64,000 nucleotides of DNA. It comes from Vibrio sinensis (GTDB lineage: Bacteria > Pseudomonadota > Gammaproteobacteria > Enterobacterales > Vibrionaceae). Location of the stretch: NCBI RefSeq assembly GCF_003605645.1, contig NZ_QVMU01000001.1:790526-854525 (forward strand), read 5' to 3'. The notes below the pieces were generated by a model, which searched no databases, had not been told where the DNA came from, and saw only the letters and a list, made by a program, of their open reading frames with translations. The translations under genes and the position numbers were made by a program. Shown piece by piece: positions 36,451-46,726 of this stretch. Each line of letters begins with the position of its first letter. The stretch's first letter is position 1.

Positions 36451-38373
36451 ATGATGAAAGAGATCCTAAACGCACAGTTAATCAAGCTAGACTTGAATGC
36501 TTGCGACAAAGACGCTGTATTTAATGAGCTTGCAGATGTACTAGTGGCAGCAGGTAAAGTCTCTGATAAAACACAGTTTATCCAAGATGTGTGGGACCGA
36601 GAAGCAACGGGTAATACCGGTTTTGAAGATGGTATTGCTCTGCCTCACGCGAAAAGTTCAGCCGTCGTTTCTCCTGCAATTGCTGTCGGTGTCAGTAAAC
36701 AAGGTATCGAATATGGGGCGGAAGATGGTTTACCATCAAAAATCTTCTTCATGATCGCATCACCTGAGAAAGCGAGTGATTTTCACGTACAAGTACTGGC
36801 CAAGCTGTCTTCTAAAATTATCGAGCCCACTTTTATTGAAGAATTGCTTACTGCAACGACTAGCGAAGAAGCTCTTGCTCTCATGACTACAAGTGATGAT
36901 GAACCGTCACAAGTAACACCAGCTGTTAGCAAAGGTTTCATCATTGGCGTGACTGGTTGTCCCGTTGGCGTCGCCCATACCTACCTTGCTGCCGAAAGTA
37001 TTGAAAATGCAGCAGCTCAAATGGGCTATGAATGTAAAGTCGAAACAAATGGTTCTGTCGGTGTTAAAAATATACCAACAGAAGAAGAAATCGCACGAGC
37101 GGATGCGATTGTCGTCGCTTGTGACAAACAAGTTGACTTAAACCGATTCTCCGGCAAAAAAGTCATCATCACAGGCGTAAAAAAAGCCATAAAAGATGCT
37201 GATAAACTTATTGAGCAAGCACTAGAAGCACCACTTTATCAAGGTGATGGCAAAGTATCTAACAGTCAAAAATCAACGATGACAACGGGTTCTGGACAAG
37301 ATTTATACAAATATCTAATGAATGGCGTGTCTCATATGATTCCATTCGTTGTTGTCGGGGGCATACTAATCGCTTTATCACTAGCGATTGGCGGACAACC
37401 AACACCAGGCGGTCTTGCTATACCTGAGGGTAGTTTCTGGAACAAGATCTTAGATGTTGGTGTTGTTGGTTTTACTTTAATGATTCCTGTCCTTGCAGGT
37501 TACATCGCATACGCGATAGCCGATCGTCCAGGTCTTGCTCCTGGACTTATTGGTGGCTGGATCGCAAACAATGGTTCGTTCTACGATGCAGGAGCTGGTA
37601 CCGGATTCATCGGTGCAATCATTGCTGGTCTTCTAGTTGGTTATTTCGTTAAATGGATTGTTAGTTTCAACTATTCCAAGATGATTCAGCCGCTTGTACC
37701 AATCATGATTGCTCCTATTGCAGGCTCTTTATTCATCGCTGGCGTGTTTATCTTCATCATCGGTGCCCCTATCGCAGGCATCATGGAAACCATGAACAAT
37801 GTATTGGCTAACCTATCAACAGGTAACGTCATTCTCATTGGCCTTGTCATTGGTTTGATGCAAGGTTTTGATATGGGTGGACCATTTGGTAAGGTCGCTT
37901 TCTTATTCAGCGTTGGTCTTATCGCAGAGGGTCAAACTCAGTTTATGGGCGCTCAAGCTGCTGCTATTCCTGTGGCACCACTGGGTATGGCTCTTGCTGC
38001 CTTTATTGGTAGCCGTTGGAAACTATTTGAAAGCGAAGAAGTCGAAAATGCGAAAGCGGCGACAGCAATGGGTATGGTAGGAATTTCAGAGGGTGCCATT
38101 CCATTTGCAGCTCGTGACCCATTTGCGGTTATTCCAGCCAACATGATTGGTTCAGCGGTAGCCTGTGTGCTTGGCTTTACTTTCGGCCTAACGTGTAACG
38201 TCGCACATGGCGGTCCAATTGTTGTCCTATTAGGAGCGTTCAATAAACCTGTACTAGCACTCGTCGCAATGGCCATTGGTGTAATAACAACAGCCGCAGT
38301 TGCCATCGTACTTAAGAAAGTGCGTTACAACAGAACGTTAAAATCACAAAATGCACAACTTGCCACTAACTAA
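36451..38373 (+). CDS. PTS sugar transporter, fused EIIABC (fructose/mannosylglycerate type)
   Basis: 640 residues. EIIA spans 1-145 with the phospho-His in IALPHAKS (H66). EIIB spans about 160-265 with C170 in VTGCPVGVAHTY. EIIC spans about 290-630 with roughly 9-10 membrane helices. The A-B-C order equals MngA-like and some FruA-like permeases. It imports and phosphorylates a sugar, fitting supply of a phosphosugar to the adjacent glycyl radical enzyme. The true substrate is unknown. FNR-like and shared operator motifs precede it, and a terminator follows. Confidence 0.87.
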   Translation: MMKEILNAQLIKLDLNACDKDAVFNELADVLVAAGKVSDKTQFIQDVWDREATGNTGFEDGIALPHAKSSAVVSPAIAVGVSKQGIEYGAEDGLPSKIFFMIASPEKASDFHVQVLAKLSSKIIEPTFIEELLTATTSEEALALMTTSDDEPSQVTPAVSKGFIIGVTGCPVGVAHTYLAAESIENAAAQMGYECKVETNGSVGVKNIPTEEEIARADAIVVACDKQVDLNRFSGKKVIITGVKKAIKDADKLIEQALEAPLYQGDGKVSNSQKSTMTTGSGQDLYKYLMNGVSHMIPFVVVGGILIALSLAIGGQPTPGGLAIPEGSFWNKILDVGVVGFTLMIPVLAGYIAYAIADRPGLAPGLIGGWIANNGSFYDAGAGTGFIGAIIAGLLVGYFVKWIVSFNYSKMIQPLVPIMIAPIAGSLFIAGVFIFIIGAPIAGIMETMNNVLANLSTGNVILIGLVIGLMQGFDMGGPFGKVAFLFSVGLIAEGQTQFMGAQAAAIPVAPLGMALAAFIGSRWKLFESEEVENAKAATAMGMVGISEGAIPFAARDPFAVIPANMIGSAVACVLGFTFGLTCNVAHGGPIVVLLGAFNKPVLALVAMAIGVITTAAVAIVLKKVRYNRTLKSQNAQLATN

Positions 38374-38418
38374 TTGATTCCTATAAATTACTATTATTGG
38401 TCACAATAAGTACCAAAT

Positions 38419-38450
38419 AATTAAAGCCTCTTCATGAGGCTTTAATTTTT
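38419..38450 (+). terminator. Terminator of the PTS gene
   Basis: 12-bp perfect stem AATTAAAGCCTC/GAGGCTTTAATT with a TTTTT run. Confidence 0.85.
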
Positions 38451-38635
38451 ACCATTCGGTCTAAATATTTTCAAACCCTGCATTTTCAACTTCGTCAAGT
38501 TATGCCATCCATCTACACCGTTTTTACATGTTATAAAATTGACGTATTTTTCACTTGCTATCAGCGACCATAGCGCGAATAATCCTCGCCCTAAATATAA
38601 GACTTTACAAAGCACAATTTAGCGTTATTATTCTC

Positions 38636-38651
38636 ACGCAAACGTTTACGT
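38636..38651. promoter_or_regulatory. PurR box upstream of fhs
   Basis: ACGCAAACGTTTACGT agrees with the PurR consensus ACGCAAACGTTTNCGT at all specified positions. It is 31 bases before the fhs ATG, suggesting control with purine synthesis. Confidence 0.75.
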
Positions 38652-38681
38652 GACCGTTTTATTCTTTATTAAGAGGGTTTT

Positions 38682-40430
38682 ATGCTGCCTGATATCGAAA
38701 TCTGCCGTACCACCACACTCGCTTCTATTTCCACTATTGCCACTCAAGCTGGTTTGCTTGATACAGAATTTGATACTCAAGGCACATACAAAGCTAAAGT
38801 CTCTCTCGATTGCCTAAAAAGACTTGCGCCAAAAAAATCCGGTAAACTCATCCTTGTTACCGCCATTACCCCAACGCCGCTAGGTGAGGGAAAAACCGTA
38901 ACCACTATTGGACTCGCTCAAGGTTTAGCCAAGCTCAACCATATGGTTACCGCATGTATCCGCCAACCCTCTATGGGGCCTGTTTTTGGTGTTAAAGGTG
39001 GGGCTGCCGGTGGCGGTTATTCCCAAGTTGCGCCAATGGAAGAGCTCAACCTGCACTTAACCGGTGATATTCACGCAGTGACCGCTGCGCATAACCTTGC
39101 TGCTGCCGCGATTGACGCCCGAATTTACCATGAACAACGCCTAGGCTATGACGACTTCGAAACCAGAAGTGGCCTGACTGCGCTCAAAATTGATCCAACA
39201 CGTGTCGTATGGAAACGCGTCATGGATCATAATGACCGTGCATTACGCATGGTGACTGTGGGTAAGAATGAAACAGGCAAAACGATAAACGGTTATGAGC
39301 GTGAAGATGGATTCGATATTTCTGCCGCGTCTGAATTAATGGCAATTTTAGCCCTTGCTAATGATCTCAAAGATCTTCGCCAACGAATTGGCCGCATTGT
39401 CGTCGCTTATTCCTATTCTGGTGAACCTGTTACTACAGAGGACTTACAAGTCGCTGGAGCAATGGCCGTGAGTATGAAAGAGGCTATCGAACCGACGTTG
39501 ATGCAGACATTGGAGGGCGTACCAACGCTGATCCATGCTGGGCCATTTGCCAACATTGCTCATGGTAATTCTTCGATTATCGCCGATAATATTGCACTAA
39601 AACTGGGTGATTACACAGTGACAGAGGGTGGTTTTGGCTCTGATATGGGGTTTGAAAAAGCCTGTAACATCAAATCGCAAGCTTCAGGAAAAGCGCCGGA
39701 TTGCGCCGTCATTGTTGCAACACTACGTGGTCTGAAAGCTAACTCAGGTCATTATGACTTGCTACCTGGTCAGCCTATCCCCGACTCTCTTTTTGCCAAC
39801 GATCACGCAGCGCTAGTTGCTGGATTTGAAAATTTGCAATGGCATATTAACAACGTCAATAAATACGGTGTACCTGCGGTAGTTGCAATTAATCGCTTCC
39901 CACAAGACAGTGAAGAAGAACTCACTCAACTTAAAGCGATGATCGAAGCCTTACCTAACAATGTTCTTGTTGCTATCAGTGAGGGCTTTGCTAACGGGGG
40001 TAACGGTACGAAAGAACTTGCCGAAAAAGTGATTACGCAATGTGAAGTAAGCTCCACATTTACTCCTCTTTATACGCTCAACCAAACGACAGAAGAAAAA
40101 CTGATGGCAGTTGCTGAAGTTGGATATGGCGCTGGAAGCGTCACCTTGAGTGACATCGCTAAACAGCAACTCCAACAATTCAAACAGCAAGGATTTGATG
40201 ACTTAGCAGTCTGTTTAGCGAAAACCCCACTGTCAATTTCCACTGATGGTTCGTTAAAAGGTGCACCTAAAGGCTTTGATGTGCCTATCAGAGAATTAAA
40301 GTTATGTGCCGGTGCCGGTTTTATTTACGCGCTGTGTGGCAATGTCATGACTATGCCTGGCCTGCCTGAAAAACCAGCCTTTATGAATCTAGACCTTGAT
40401 GATGATGGCAATATCATCGGTCTCAGTTAG
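38682..40430 (+). CDS. fhs: Formate-tetrahydrofolate ligase
   Basis: 582 residues, full length. The P-loop-like [16 protein letters not shown] is near 65-80, followed by [20 protein letters not shown], hallmark motifs of the family. It makes 10-formyl-tetrahydrofolate from formate and ATP, feeding purine synthesis. A PurR-like box precedes it. ATG 38682 follows GAGGG. It lies beside, but is not co-transcribed with, the glycyl radical enzyme locus because a terminator separates them. Confidence 0.95.
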   Translation: MLPDIEICRTTTLASISTIATQAGLLDTEFDTQGTYKAKVSLDCLKRLAPKKSGKLILVTAITPTPLGEGKTVTTIGLAQGLAKLNHMVTACIRQPSMGPVFGVKGGAAGGGYSQVAPMEELNLHLTGDIHAVTAAHNLAAAAIDARIYHEQRLGYDDFETRSGLTALKIDPTRVVWKRVMDHNDRALRMVTVGKNETGKTINGYEREDGFDISAASELMAILALANDLKDLRQRIGRIVVAYSYSGEPVTTEDLQVAGAMAVSMKEAIEPTLMQTLEGVPTLIHAGPFANIAHGNSSIIADNIALKLGDYTVTEGGFGSDMGFEKACNIKSQASGKAPDCAVIVATLRGLKANSGHYDLLPGQPIPDSLFANDHAALVAGFENLQWHINNVNKYGVPAVVAINRFPQDSEEELTQLKAMIEALPNNVLVAISEGFANGGNGTKELAEKVITQCEVSSTFTPLYTLNQTTEEKLMAVAEVGYGAGSVTLSDIAKQQLQQFKQQGFDDLAVCLAKTPLSISTDGSLKGAPKGFDVPIRELKLCAGAGFIYALCGNVMTMPGLPEKPAFMNLDLDDDGNIIGLS

Positions 40431-40496
40431 TCGAGTAAGTTGAGTCGTCTACGCTAAGCGGCATCATCGAAACACTCTCAATGCGCCCAATACAAT

Positions 40497-40519
40497 AAAC
40501 GGACTTAGGTCCGTTTTTT
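40497..40519 (+). terminator. Terminator of fhs
   Basis: AAACGGAC-TTAG-GTCCGTTT followed by TTT. Confidence 0.85.
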
Positions 40520-40635
40520 AGTGCTTTTTTACCCCTAAGAAAATCTAAAAGTTACAAAAAACACCACTCCATGCAATTTTTATTCGGATTTGCCTTTCTA
40601 ATACTCAAACATAGCAATTTGACACAGAGGTCATT

Positions 40636-41763
40636 ATGAAAGCCATTTTTGCTTACCCATTAGTCATTCTCGTCTTACTGGCTGCAAGTTTCGCGTTTAT
40701 GACAAATGCTGAAGAGAAAATGCCAGCATCGTCGAAGCAAGGAAGAACCGAAATTGCAACCCTAGCGGGAGGTTGTTTCTGGTGTACAGAATCCGATCTC
40801 GAGAAACTCGATGGGGTGATCGATGTCGTCTCAGGCTATTCAGGGGGAAAGCTCAAACAACCCACCTACAAACAGGTCGCTTCGGGAAAAACGGAGCACA
40901 TCGAAGTTATTCAAGTCACTTATGACCCAGATGTTGTGAGCTATGAAGCAGTACTAGACCAACTATTTCGACACATGGATCCAACAGATGCTCTCGGTTC
41001 ATTTGTCGACCGAGGACCTCAATATCGCCCTGCTATTTTCTATCACAATGAGCAGCAAAAGCAGATTGCGACTCAATTTATGGCACAAATTGACGAATTG
41101 GGTATCTACCAAAAACCGCTAAACACTGAGCTCATCAAGTTTGAACAGTTTTGGCCGGCAGAGAACTATCATCAGGATTACGCTAAAAACAATAAGGTTC
41201 GCTATAACTACTACCGCTATGCATCTGGGCGTGACGCCTATCTTGACCAGATCTTTGGTGATGATCGTGAATCGAATCCTATAACACTGCGTCAGATGAT
41301 CGAACAAAGTAAAGGTGCAAAACGTTATCTGAAACCATCACAAGACAAAATCAAAGCATCGTTAAATGAACTGCAATACTACGTCACCCAAGAAGATGGG
41401 ACAGAGCGCCCCTTTGACAATGAATATTGGGACAACAAGAAAGCCGGTATTTACGTCGATGTAGTCACTGGCGAACCTCTTTTTTCATCGACGGACAAAT
41501 ACCGCTCTGGTACTGGATGGCCGAGCTTCACACAACCAATCAGCGATGCATTTGTCATTACTACTACAGACTACAAATTGATTTATCCTCGTACTGAGGT
41601 AAGAAGTAAGTTCGGTGATTCTCATCTAGGACATGTGTTTAAAGATGGGCCAGAACCAACTGGATTACGTTACTGCATGAATTCCGCTGCTATGCGATTT
41701 GTTGCCAAGGAAGATATGAGAAAAGAAGGTTATGCGGAGTATCTCTACTTATTTGATAGCTAA
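40636..41763 (+). CDS. msrAB: Peptide methionine sulfoxide reductase MsrA/MsrB fusion
   Basis: 375 residues. An N-terminal hydrophobic segment (1-24) suggests export or membrane anchoring. The MsrA domain has GGCFWC (C47 catalytic) and the MsrB domain has TGWPSF and [11 protein letters not shown] (C347). Together they repair both S- and R-methionine sulfoxide, probably in the periplasm. ATG 40636 follows AGAGG. Confidence 0.92.
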   Translation: MKAIFAYPLVILVLLAASFAFMTNAEEKMPASSKQGRTEIATLAGGCFWCTESDLEKLDGVIDVVSGYSGGKLKQPTYKQVASGKTEHIEVIQVTYDPDVVSYEAVLDQLFRHMDPTDALGSFVDRGPQYRPAIFYHNEQQKQIATQFMAQIDELGIYQKPLNTELIKFEQFWPAENYHQDYAKNNKVRYNYYRYASGRDAYLDQIFGDDRESNPITLRQMIEQSKGAKRYLKPSQDKIKASLNELQYYVTQEDGTERPFDNEYWDNKKAGIYVDVVTGEPLFSSTDKYRSGTGWPSFTQPISDAFVITTTDYKLIYPRTEVRSKFGDSHLGHVFKDGPEPTGLRYCMNSAAMRFVAKEDMRKEGYAEYLYLFDS

Positions 41764-41800
41764 CGCTTCCTATCAAATAGTCAATGTAGCGACTGGTATA

Positions 41801-41883
41801 CAACTACCTTGTTGATAAAAGAACGAATTCCACGGTATCGAATGATTGCTGTGTCAACACTATCGGTATTTTCAAGGTAGTTG
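41801..41883. repeat. 11-bp inverted repeat with 61-base spacer
   Basis: CAACTACCTTG at 41801-41811 and CAAGGTAGTTG at 41873-41883 are exact reverse complements between convergent genes. It could be a bidirectional terminator-like structure, a small RNA or a short mobile remnant; there is no T-run. Confidence 0.45.
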
Positions 41884-41908
41884 CCACATCGCTCTTTTCT
41901 TGATTTCG

Positions 41909-42709
41909 TTAAAATTTAAAATCTTGATAGGTATGGTTAAGAACAATACCAAAGTACTGCTCAAGCGCCTCTACATAGCGTTCATCATCGGGCAATATTG
42001 TTTCTTCCACCACGCCATTTGATGTAACTTTTAACGTTGAGTTAAGTAGTGTCACAATACCATTTTTAGTTGGCTTCGCTGCGATTCGAGATCCAGTGAA
42101 CACCGATTTAGAATTGGTCGAGGTAAAGTAATTACCCATTTCAATATCCGCTTGACACACATATGCCAAATCAAGGCTATAAAGATCCTGCCAATCTTGT
42201 TGATCTTTAACTTGTAACATGACACCAAATTGACGGCTTTCAATAATTCTAAATACTTGCAAGTCAGTTGAAAACTCTTGATTTAATACCAATGGGATGG
42301 GCTCTCTTGGGGTTTGAGACCCGAAACCAGCATCTACGATCCACTGTTCACCTTCTAGTTCCACCAGCGAAATCTGATGGGTACGCCCTGATGGCTCACC
42401 ACTTAAATGAACTCGCCCTAGGAGTGGTCGAACACTAAAACCAATGGTTTGAAGTACATCCAACAGTAAGCCATTAAGTTCAAAACAGTAACCTCCTCGT
42501 TGCTGAGAAAGTAGCTTATCTTGCATGTTTTTAGCCGAAATCTTGACTTCATTTCCAAGAACAATATCAAAATTTTCGAACGGAATATGTCTATGTTGTG
42601 CTTGATGTATTATTTTGAGAAACTGTAAACTCTTCTCACCGTTTTGAATAAATTCTGAGTTCACTAAACCGACTCGATTCCAATAATCATTCAACTCACT
42701 GTTCTGCAT
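41909..42709 (-). CDS. nat: Arylamine N-acetyltransferase
   Basis: 266 residues. The catalytic triad is clear: RGGYCFELNG (C75), THQISLVE (H111) and WIVDAGFG (D126). It transfers acetyl from acetyl-CoA to arylamines or hydrazines. Length is normal for bacterial NATs. It is a single gene, convergent to msrAB. Confidence 0.9.
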   Translation of the reverse strand: MQNSELNDYWNRVGLVNSEFIQNGEKSLQFLKIIHQAQHRHIPFENFDIVLGNEVKISAKNMQDKLLSQQRGGYCFELNGLLLDVLQTIGFSVRPLLGRVHLSGEPSGRTHQISLVELEGEQWIVDAGFGSQTPREPIPLVLNQEFSTDLQVFRIIESRQFGVMLQVKDQQDWQDLYSLDLAYVCQADIEMGNYFTSTNSKSVFTGSRIAAKPTKNGIVTLLNSTLKVTSNGVVEETILPDDERYVEALEQYFGIVLNHTYQDFKF

Positions 42710-43092
42710 AATATAATTACAATCCCTACGTCATATCGACTTGATTACTATCGAACAATTATTCAAATGGTTGATTATACTAACTTCCGATGTATGCTTC
42801 TAATGCTAGAACACCATGCTAAAAATGCGCAAACTTATTTTACAAGCAGGCGAATTACAAAAGACCAAATAATGACACAGGATTTCTAGTGTGCGTTGAA
42901 GTGGTTCAGTGAGTTGAAAGTAGCTTCTTGAGACGACATCTAGCTAGTCTCTTGTTGAAACGCTTCTAAAACACTTCTTAAAACAATAGCACCTTCAAAA
43001 ACTAACTGGTGCTACCGTTCAAGATGCAGGCTCTTTCGATTTAATTCTTTGAACTGATTATCCAATACTGAAAGCGAAAGCTTGTAAATGCG
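42710..43092. other. Gene-free stretch between nat and HAD genes
   Basis: 383 bases with no plausible gene on either strand. AGCACC...GGTGCT near 42989-43013 could form a weak hairpin after the HAD gene. The nat promoter should lie near 42720-42800. Confidence 0.35.
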
Positions 43093-43737
43093 TTATGGCA
43101 CAGCATGGAATTCAAGTCCATCAGCCACGACCATAATACAATCCATCCCCGCTGCGTGAGCCGCTTGCAGGCCAAGATAGGTATCTTCAAACACAACACA
43201 TCGCTTAGGCTCTACACCGAGTCGCTGAGCAGCTAATAAGAAAGTATCAGGGTTTGGTTTATGATTATCGACATCAGAAGCAGTCACGACAGTATCAAAC
43301 AGTGGTAAGACACCTGAACTTTCGAGTAACTTCAACGCTGTTTCACTCATGCTCCCTGTTCCAATCGCGGTTTTTTTGATGCCTTGGTAGTGCTTTAAAA
43401 TATTGTAAGTCGAATCGATAATGCCGCCATGGTCTTCAAAATGAATGAATGTTTCCATTTTATGTTTTGCGACTTCTTTCGGATCCAATTCCAAACCATA
43501 TTTTCGATTAATCTCTACGACTATTTTGGAGCTTGGCATTCCACCCAAACCATGAAGCCAATCTAAACAAATGTCGAATTGATAGTGCTTGGCTGTTATT
43601 GCCCATGCTTCGAGATGGGCAGGCATGGTGTCAAGCAAGGTTCCATCCATGTCGAAAATCAACGCGTCATAATGAGTTTCGATGTGACTTACTGCGATAA
43701 ATTTGTCTGCGACAACACTGTCTTCGATATTAAACAT
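43093..43737 (-). CDS. HAD-superfamily sugar phosphatase (YqaB/beta-phosphoglucomutase-like)
   Basis: 214 residues. Motif I is FDMDGTLLDT (D29, D31), a helical cap with GLGGMPSSKIV follows, motif II is IGTGSM, motif III lies around HKPNPDTF and motif IV around VFEDTYLG. It resembles YqaB, which removes phosphate from fructose-1-phosphate and 6-phosphogluconate. The substrate here is unproven. ATG follows GGAAGAAG. Confidence 0.82.
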   Translation of the reverse strand: MFNIEDSVVADKFIAVSHIETHYDALIFDMDGTLLDTMPAHLEAWAITAKHYQFDICLDWLHGLGGMPSSKIVVEINRKYGLELDPKEVAKHKMETFIHFEDHGGIIDSTYNILKHYQGIKKTAIGTGSMSETALKLLESSGVLPLFDTVVTASDVDNHKPNPDTFLLAAQRLGVEPKRCVVFEDTYLGLQAAHAAGMDCIMVVADGLEFHAVP

Positions 43738-44154
43738 CTTCTTCTTCCATTCGTATTAGTTTGATTTAATGGCGATTGCGAGCATCTACATTCAGTCTCG
43801 CCACGTATCGAAACAACAGCCTATCACCAAATTCATTAATGTAATTTGATCTATCCGGCTACCCTGCACGTAATCTTGAATTCAAGCTTTGCTCTCACTT
43901 TTAACCAAGACTAATTATGGTCGACAAAAACGTGCCCTCATTTCACATGGATTCCTGAATAAAAATCCGATGACCTTTCGTTCCCTGAGAATAAATTAAA
44001 ATTATCAAAATTAACCTTCAAGCTTGATACACCAAGCTATTGAGTACCATCTCATTAGTAATAACATGGTCAACAAATGAACATTAAATTGGAATTTCCT
44101 CCATTGTTCATCTATTTAAAAGTAGGGACAAATAAAAATAATAGGGAATTCACT
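43738..44154. other. Divergent intergenic region, HAD gene / outer-membrane barrel
   Basis: 417 bases. A frame opening at ATG 44077 joins the barrel gene but lacks a signal peptide and ribosome binding site, so this stretch is taken as regulatory. No operator recognised. Confidence 0.4.
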
Positions 44155-45150
44155 ATGGCAAAATCGTTGATTTACACGCTGCCACTACTGGTACTTGCTA
44201 CACCTGTAATAGCGGAGGATGAATCTGGTTCATCACAGCCTCAACGGGCCCAAACCGTGACAGATATTATTGACCGACCCGGTGTTCTAACGCCTGCTGG
44301 TAATGTTGGGTTTGAAGTTTCACTGGGTTACACACAAAACTCATCAAATAAAGTTTCAGTCATTGGCTATACTATTTTGCCAACATTGATCGTAGGTCGT
44401 ATTGAGGTCAGTGATACAGATAGAACCACGTTAACAGCGGGCTTCACCACGCGTTACGGCCTAACCAATGCAACAGAGCTTGAGTTACGGGTACCTTTTG
44501 TTTATCGAAATGACCAAATCTCTACCCGTCCTATACAAGATGGTTCTTCCGGCAATACTATCAATGCAGATATCGATGGTGGTGGCTTAGGGGACATTGA
44601 GTTCGCAATACGACATCAATTTAATTTTGATACGACCCCTTATTGGATTGGTGGTCTTAGAGTCAAATCAGACACAGGTAAATCTCCCTACGACATTGAC
44701 ATTGATCCAACCTCAAACTCTCTAACAGACGCCCCAACAGGTTCTGGTTTTTGGAGTATCGAGCCAAATATTTCAATGGTTTACCCAACCGATCCTGCTG
44801 TGTTATTTGCCAACCTTTCTTATATCTATAATTTCAAAGACGATGTTGATTTAGGCGGTCAATCCGCAGAAATTGATTTAGGTGACACCATTTCTATTGG
44901 TGGTGGCCTCGGTTTCGCGATCAACCCCGATCTTTCCTTATCTATTGGGCTAACTCACCGTACTATTCTTGAAAGTAAAATTAACGGTTCTAGAGGCGAC
45001 GAAGCCAAACTTCTCCAGCTTGATACGCTAAACTTTGGTATCAACTATGCGATTAGCCCAACCTCATCGATCAATATCAATGCACAAGCTGGGCTTACTG
45101 AGGACAGTCCTGATTTCCAGCTCACGGTTAGAGCACCATTTAGTTTTTAG
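44155..45150 (+). CDS. Outer-membrane beta-barrel, FapF-like / phenol_MetA_deg family
   Basis: 331 residues from ATG 44155 after TAGGGAA. Signal peptide MAKSLIYTLPLLVLATPVIAED. The mature part begins DIIDRPGVLTPAGNVGFE, then alternating strands, and ends in a C-terminal Phe, as outer-membrane barrels do. The same family is used as the amyloid exporter FapF in Pseudomonas. Here the region before the barrel is short and lacks FapF's long coiled coil. Convergent with, and next to, a secreted Asn/Gly-repeat protein operon. Export of those proteins is inferred. Confidence 0.7.
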   Translation: MAKSLIYTLPLLVLATPVIAEDESGSSQPQRAQTVTDIIDRPGVLTPAGNVGFEVSLGYTQNSSNKVSVIGYTILPTLIVGRIEVSDTDRTTLTAGFTTRYGLTNATELELRVPFVYRNDQISTRPIQDGSSGNTINADIDGGGLGDIEFAIRHQFNFDTTPYWIGGLRVKSDTGKSPYDIDIDPTSNSLTDAPTGSGFWSIEPNISMVYPTDPAVLFANLSYIYNFKDDVDLGGQSAEIDLGDTISIGGGLGFAINPDLSLSIGLTHRTILESKINGSRGDEAKLLQLDTLNFGINYAISPTSSININAQAGLTEDSPDFQLTVRAPFSF

Positions 45151-45255
45151 TGAGCGGCTTAGTATCATCTAGAAGTTTATATTGTAGAGAAACTTCAAGT
45201 TTAAAGAGATTTAGAGTTTAAAGCGTTTTGCAGTTTTGCAAATTTTAAGACCAAT

Positions 45256-45290
45256 AAAAAGAGCCAAACATCTGTTTGGCTCTTTTGCGT
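45256..45290. terminator. Bidirectional terminator between convergent genes
   Basis: AAAAGAGCCAAACA/TGTTTGGCTCTTTT, 14-bp perfect stem with A-rich left and T-rich right flanks. Confidence 0.85.
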
Positions 45291-45340
45291 TTTCATTATT
45301 CAACCGTAATTTAAATCAACAAACTCGTTATCTATTGTGG

Positions 45341-46045
45341 TTATTGCAAATGCAATTGTAACGCTTGCTGTAGCTTACTGTTGCTTTCTAATTGTTTAAT
45401 AACCCCACCAACCTGCGCATCAATATTAATGACAGTCCCTAATCCAAGAACAGTGCCATCCAAAGAGTTTTGGATGATTCTTGATATTGCGGTTGGGTCA
45501 ATCCCCAAGTTTGGCATGCTTACTTGAGTAAACGTCGGTGCCGTTGGAGCCGTTGGCGGCGTTACGACAGGAGTCGTTGCTCCGCCTCCATTACCGCCAT
45601 TATTCGCTGGGGTACTTGCTACCGAAGATCCTGCATTACCACTTCCATTTCCTCCAGTTGGCGTTGATGGCACAGACGGAGTTGGTGTAGTAGGTGCTGC
45701 TGGCGTACTCGGTGACACAGGGGTTGGTATCTCAATTGTGTTATTTTGTCCAATTTGGACAACTGTAACAAAGGTCTCCTCAATCGGTTTGGTCGCGATT
45801 AATTGACCATTTTGAATGAGCAAATTGGCGATTTCATTAGTAAATAATGTATCACCATTGATGGATGTAGCTATGTTTAATCCAATATTGATGAAAAAAT
45901 CATCATCAAAACTGAACCCAGCACGATAACTTGCTAACTCGTGACTTTCCAAAGGTTCAAGTCGATCAAGGTGAGGTAAGGCAGCTAATGTCGAGCTTGA
46001 TAAACAAGCACAAAGCACACCTCCTACCCAAGTTAAATTGGACAT
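45341..46045 (-). CDS. Secreted proline/threonine-rich protein of the amyloid-like locus
   Basis: 234 residues with a signal peptide (to about residue 22). The N-terminal part has NIATSINGDTLFTNEIANLLIQNGQL and VVQIGQNNTIEI, curlin-like Gln/Asn motifs. The middle is a Pro/Thr/Gly-rich linker and the C-terminus is helical (SKLQQALQLHLQ). No family known to me. It follows the C39 peptidase gene by two bases, so it is co-transcribed and probably part of the same export system. Confidence 0.65.
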   Translation of the reverse strand: MSNLTWVGGVLCACLSSSTLAALPHLDRLEPLESHELASYRAGFSFDDDFFINIGLNIATSINGDTLFTNEIANLLIQNGQLIATKPIEETFVTVVQIGQNNTIEIPTPVSPSTPAAPTTPTPSVPSTPTGGNGSGNAGSSVASTPANNGGNGGGATTPVVTPPTAPTAPTFTQVSMPNLGIDPTAISRIIQNSLDGTVLGLGTVINIDAQVGGVIKQLESNSKLQQALQLHLQ

Positions 46046-46047
46046 GA

Positions 46048-46725
46048 TTAGTATTCTCCACTTTCTGGCAGTGTGATACTGAACACGCCTAAGGAATCCC
46101 GAGGGATACCAGCTGCAAGTGGTGAAGGCGCATATAACGTATAGTTGTCATCGGAAATATAACCGTTCTTTGCCACATCGGTATAATTACGAATTAAAAG
46201 AACAATACCAGAATAGTACTGCTCAAAATCGCTATACCTCATTTTTACGGTTCCTCGCGACGGGTCACCTAAAATGACCGAATGACTATTCATGCCTTTA
46301 ATCACCACAAAGTGCATATAGCCATCAAAATTCACTAACGTGATACCAGGCACCGCAATGTCTCGCATTTTAGCTAAGGGAATTTTAAAGCCATCCGCTT
46401 TATATCCAAGTGTTTCTAAATACTCTTTCATATCAAGTAGTGAGAAACCACTTTTCTTAATCTTACTTTGGTTTCCTCTCTCATACATCGCTTTGAAAAT
46501 CGTGTCTTCATCGGCAGGATTTTCATAGTGGTAAGTCAGAAGAGACGCTACAGCAGCAGAGCCACAACTAAAATCAAATTGCTGACGGATTACATCACCA
46601 AACATCATTTCCTTGTAGCTCTTGACTTGCACTGAGTAAGCGCCTCGATTCGGCATATAATCAAGTGCAACAGAGGATGCTGAAAAAACCAGCATCCCCA
46701 TTGCTAACATTCGCGAAAGATCCAT
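46048..46725 (-). CDS. C39-family cysteine peptidase, FapD-like
   Basis: 225 residues. A signal or anchor segment occupies 1-20. The papain-like C39 core has FDFSCGSAAVASLL (C54), MHFVVIKG (H138) and LGDPSRG (D154). In Fap operons a stand-alone C39 peptidase, FapD, is needed for amyloid export. It is translationally close to both neighbours (one or two bases). The role as a processing enzyme for the repeat protein is inferred. Confidence 0.8.
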   Translation of the reverse strand: MDLSRMLAMGMLVFSASSVALDYMPNRGAYSVQVKSYKEMMFGDVIRQQFDFSCGSAAVASLLTYHYENPADEDTIFKAMYERGNQSKIKKSGFSLLDMKEYLETLGYKADGFKIPLAKMRDIAVPGITLVNFDGYMHFVVIKGMNSHSVILGDPSRGTVKMRYSDFEQYYSGIVLLIRNYTDVAKNGYISDDNYTLYAPSPLAAGIPRDSLGVFSITLPESGEY

Positions 46726-46726
46726 A

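Noticed and set aside
37953..38306. 117-codon minus-strand frame within the PTS gene
   Set aside because: Antisense to EIIC helices; Ala/Thr-rich with no start signal.
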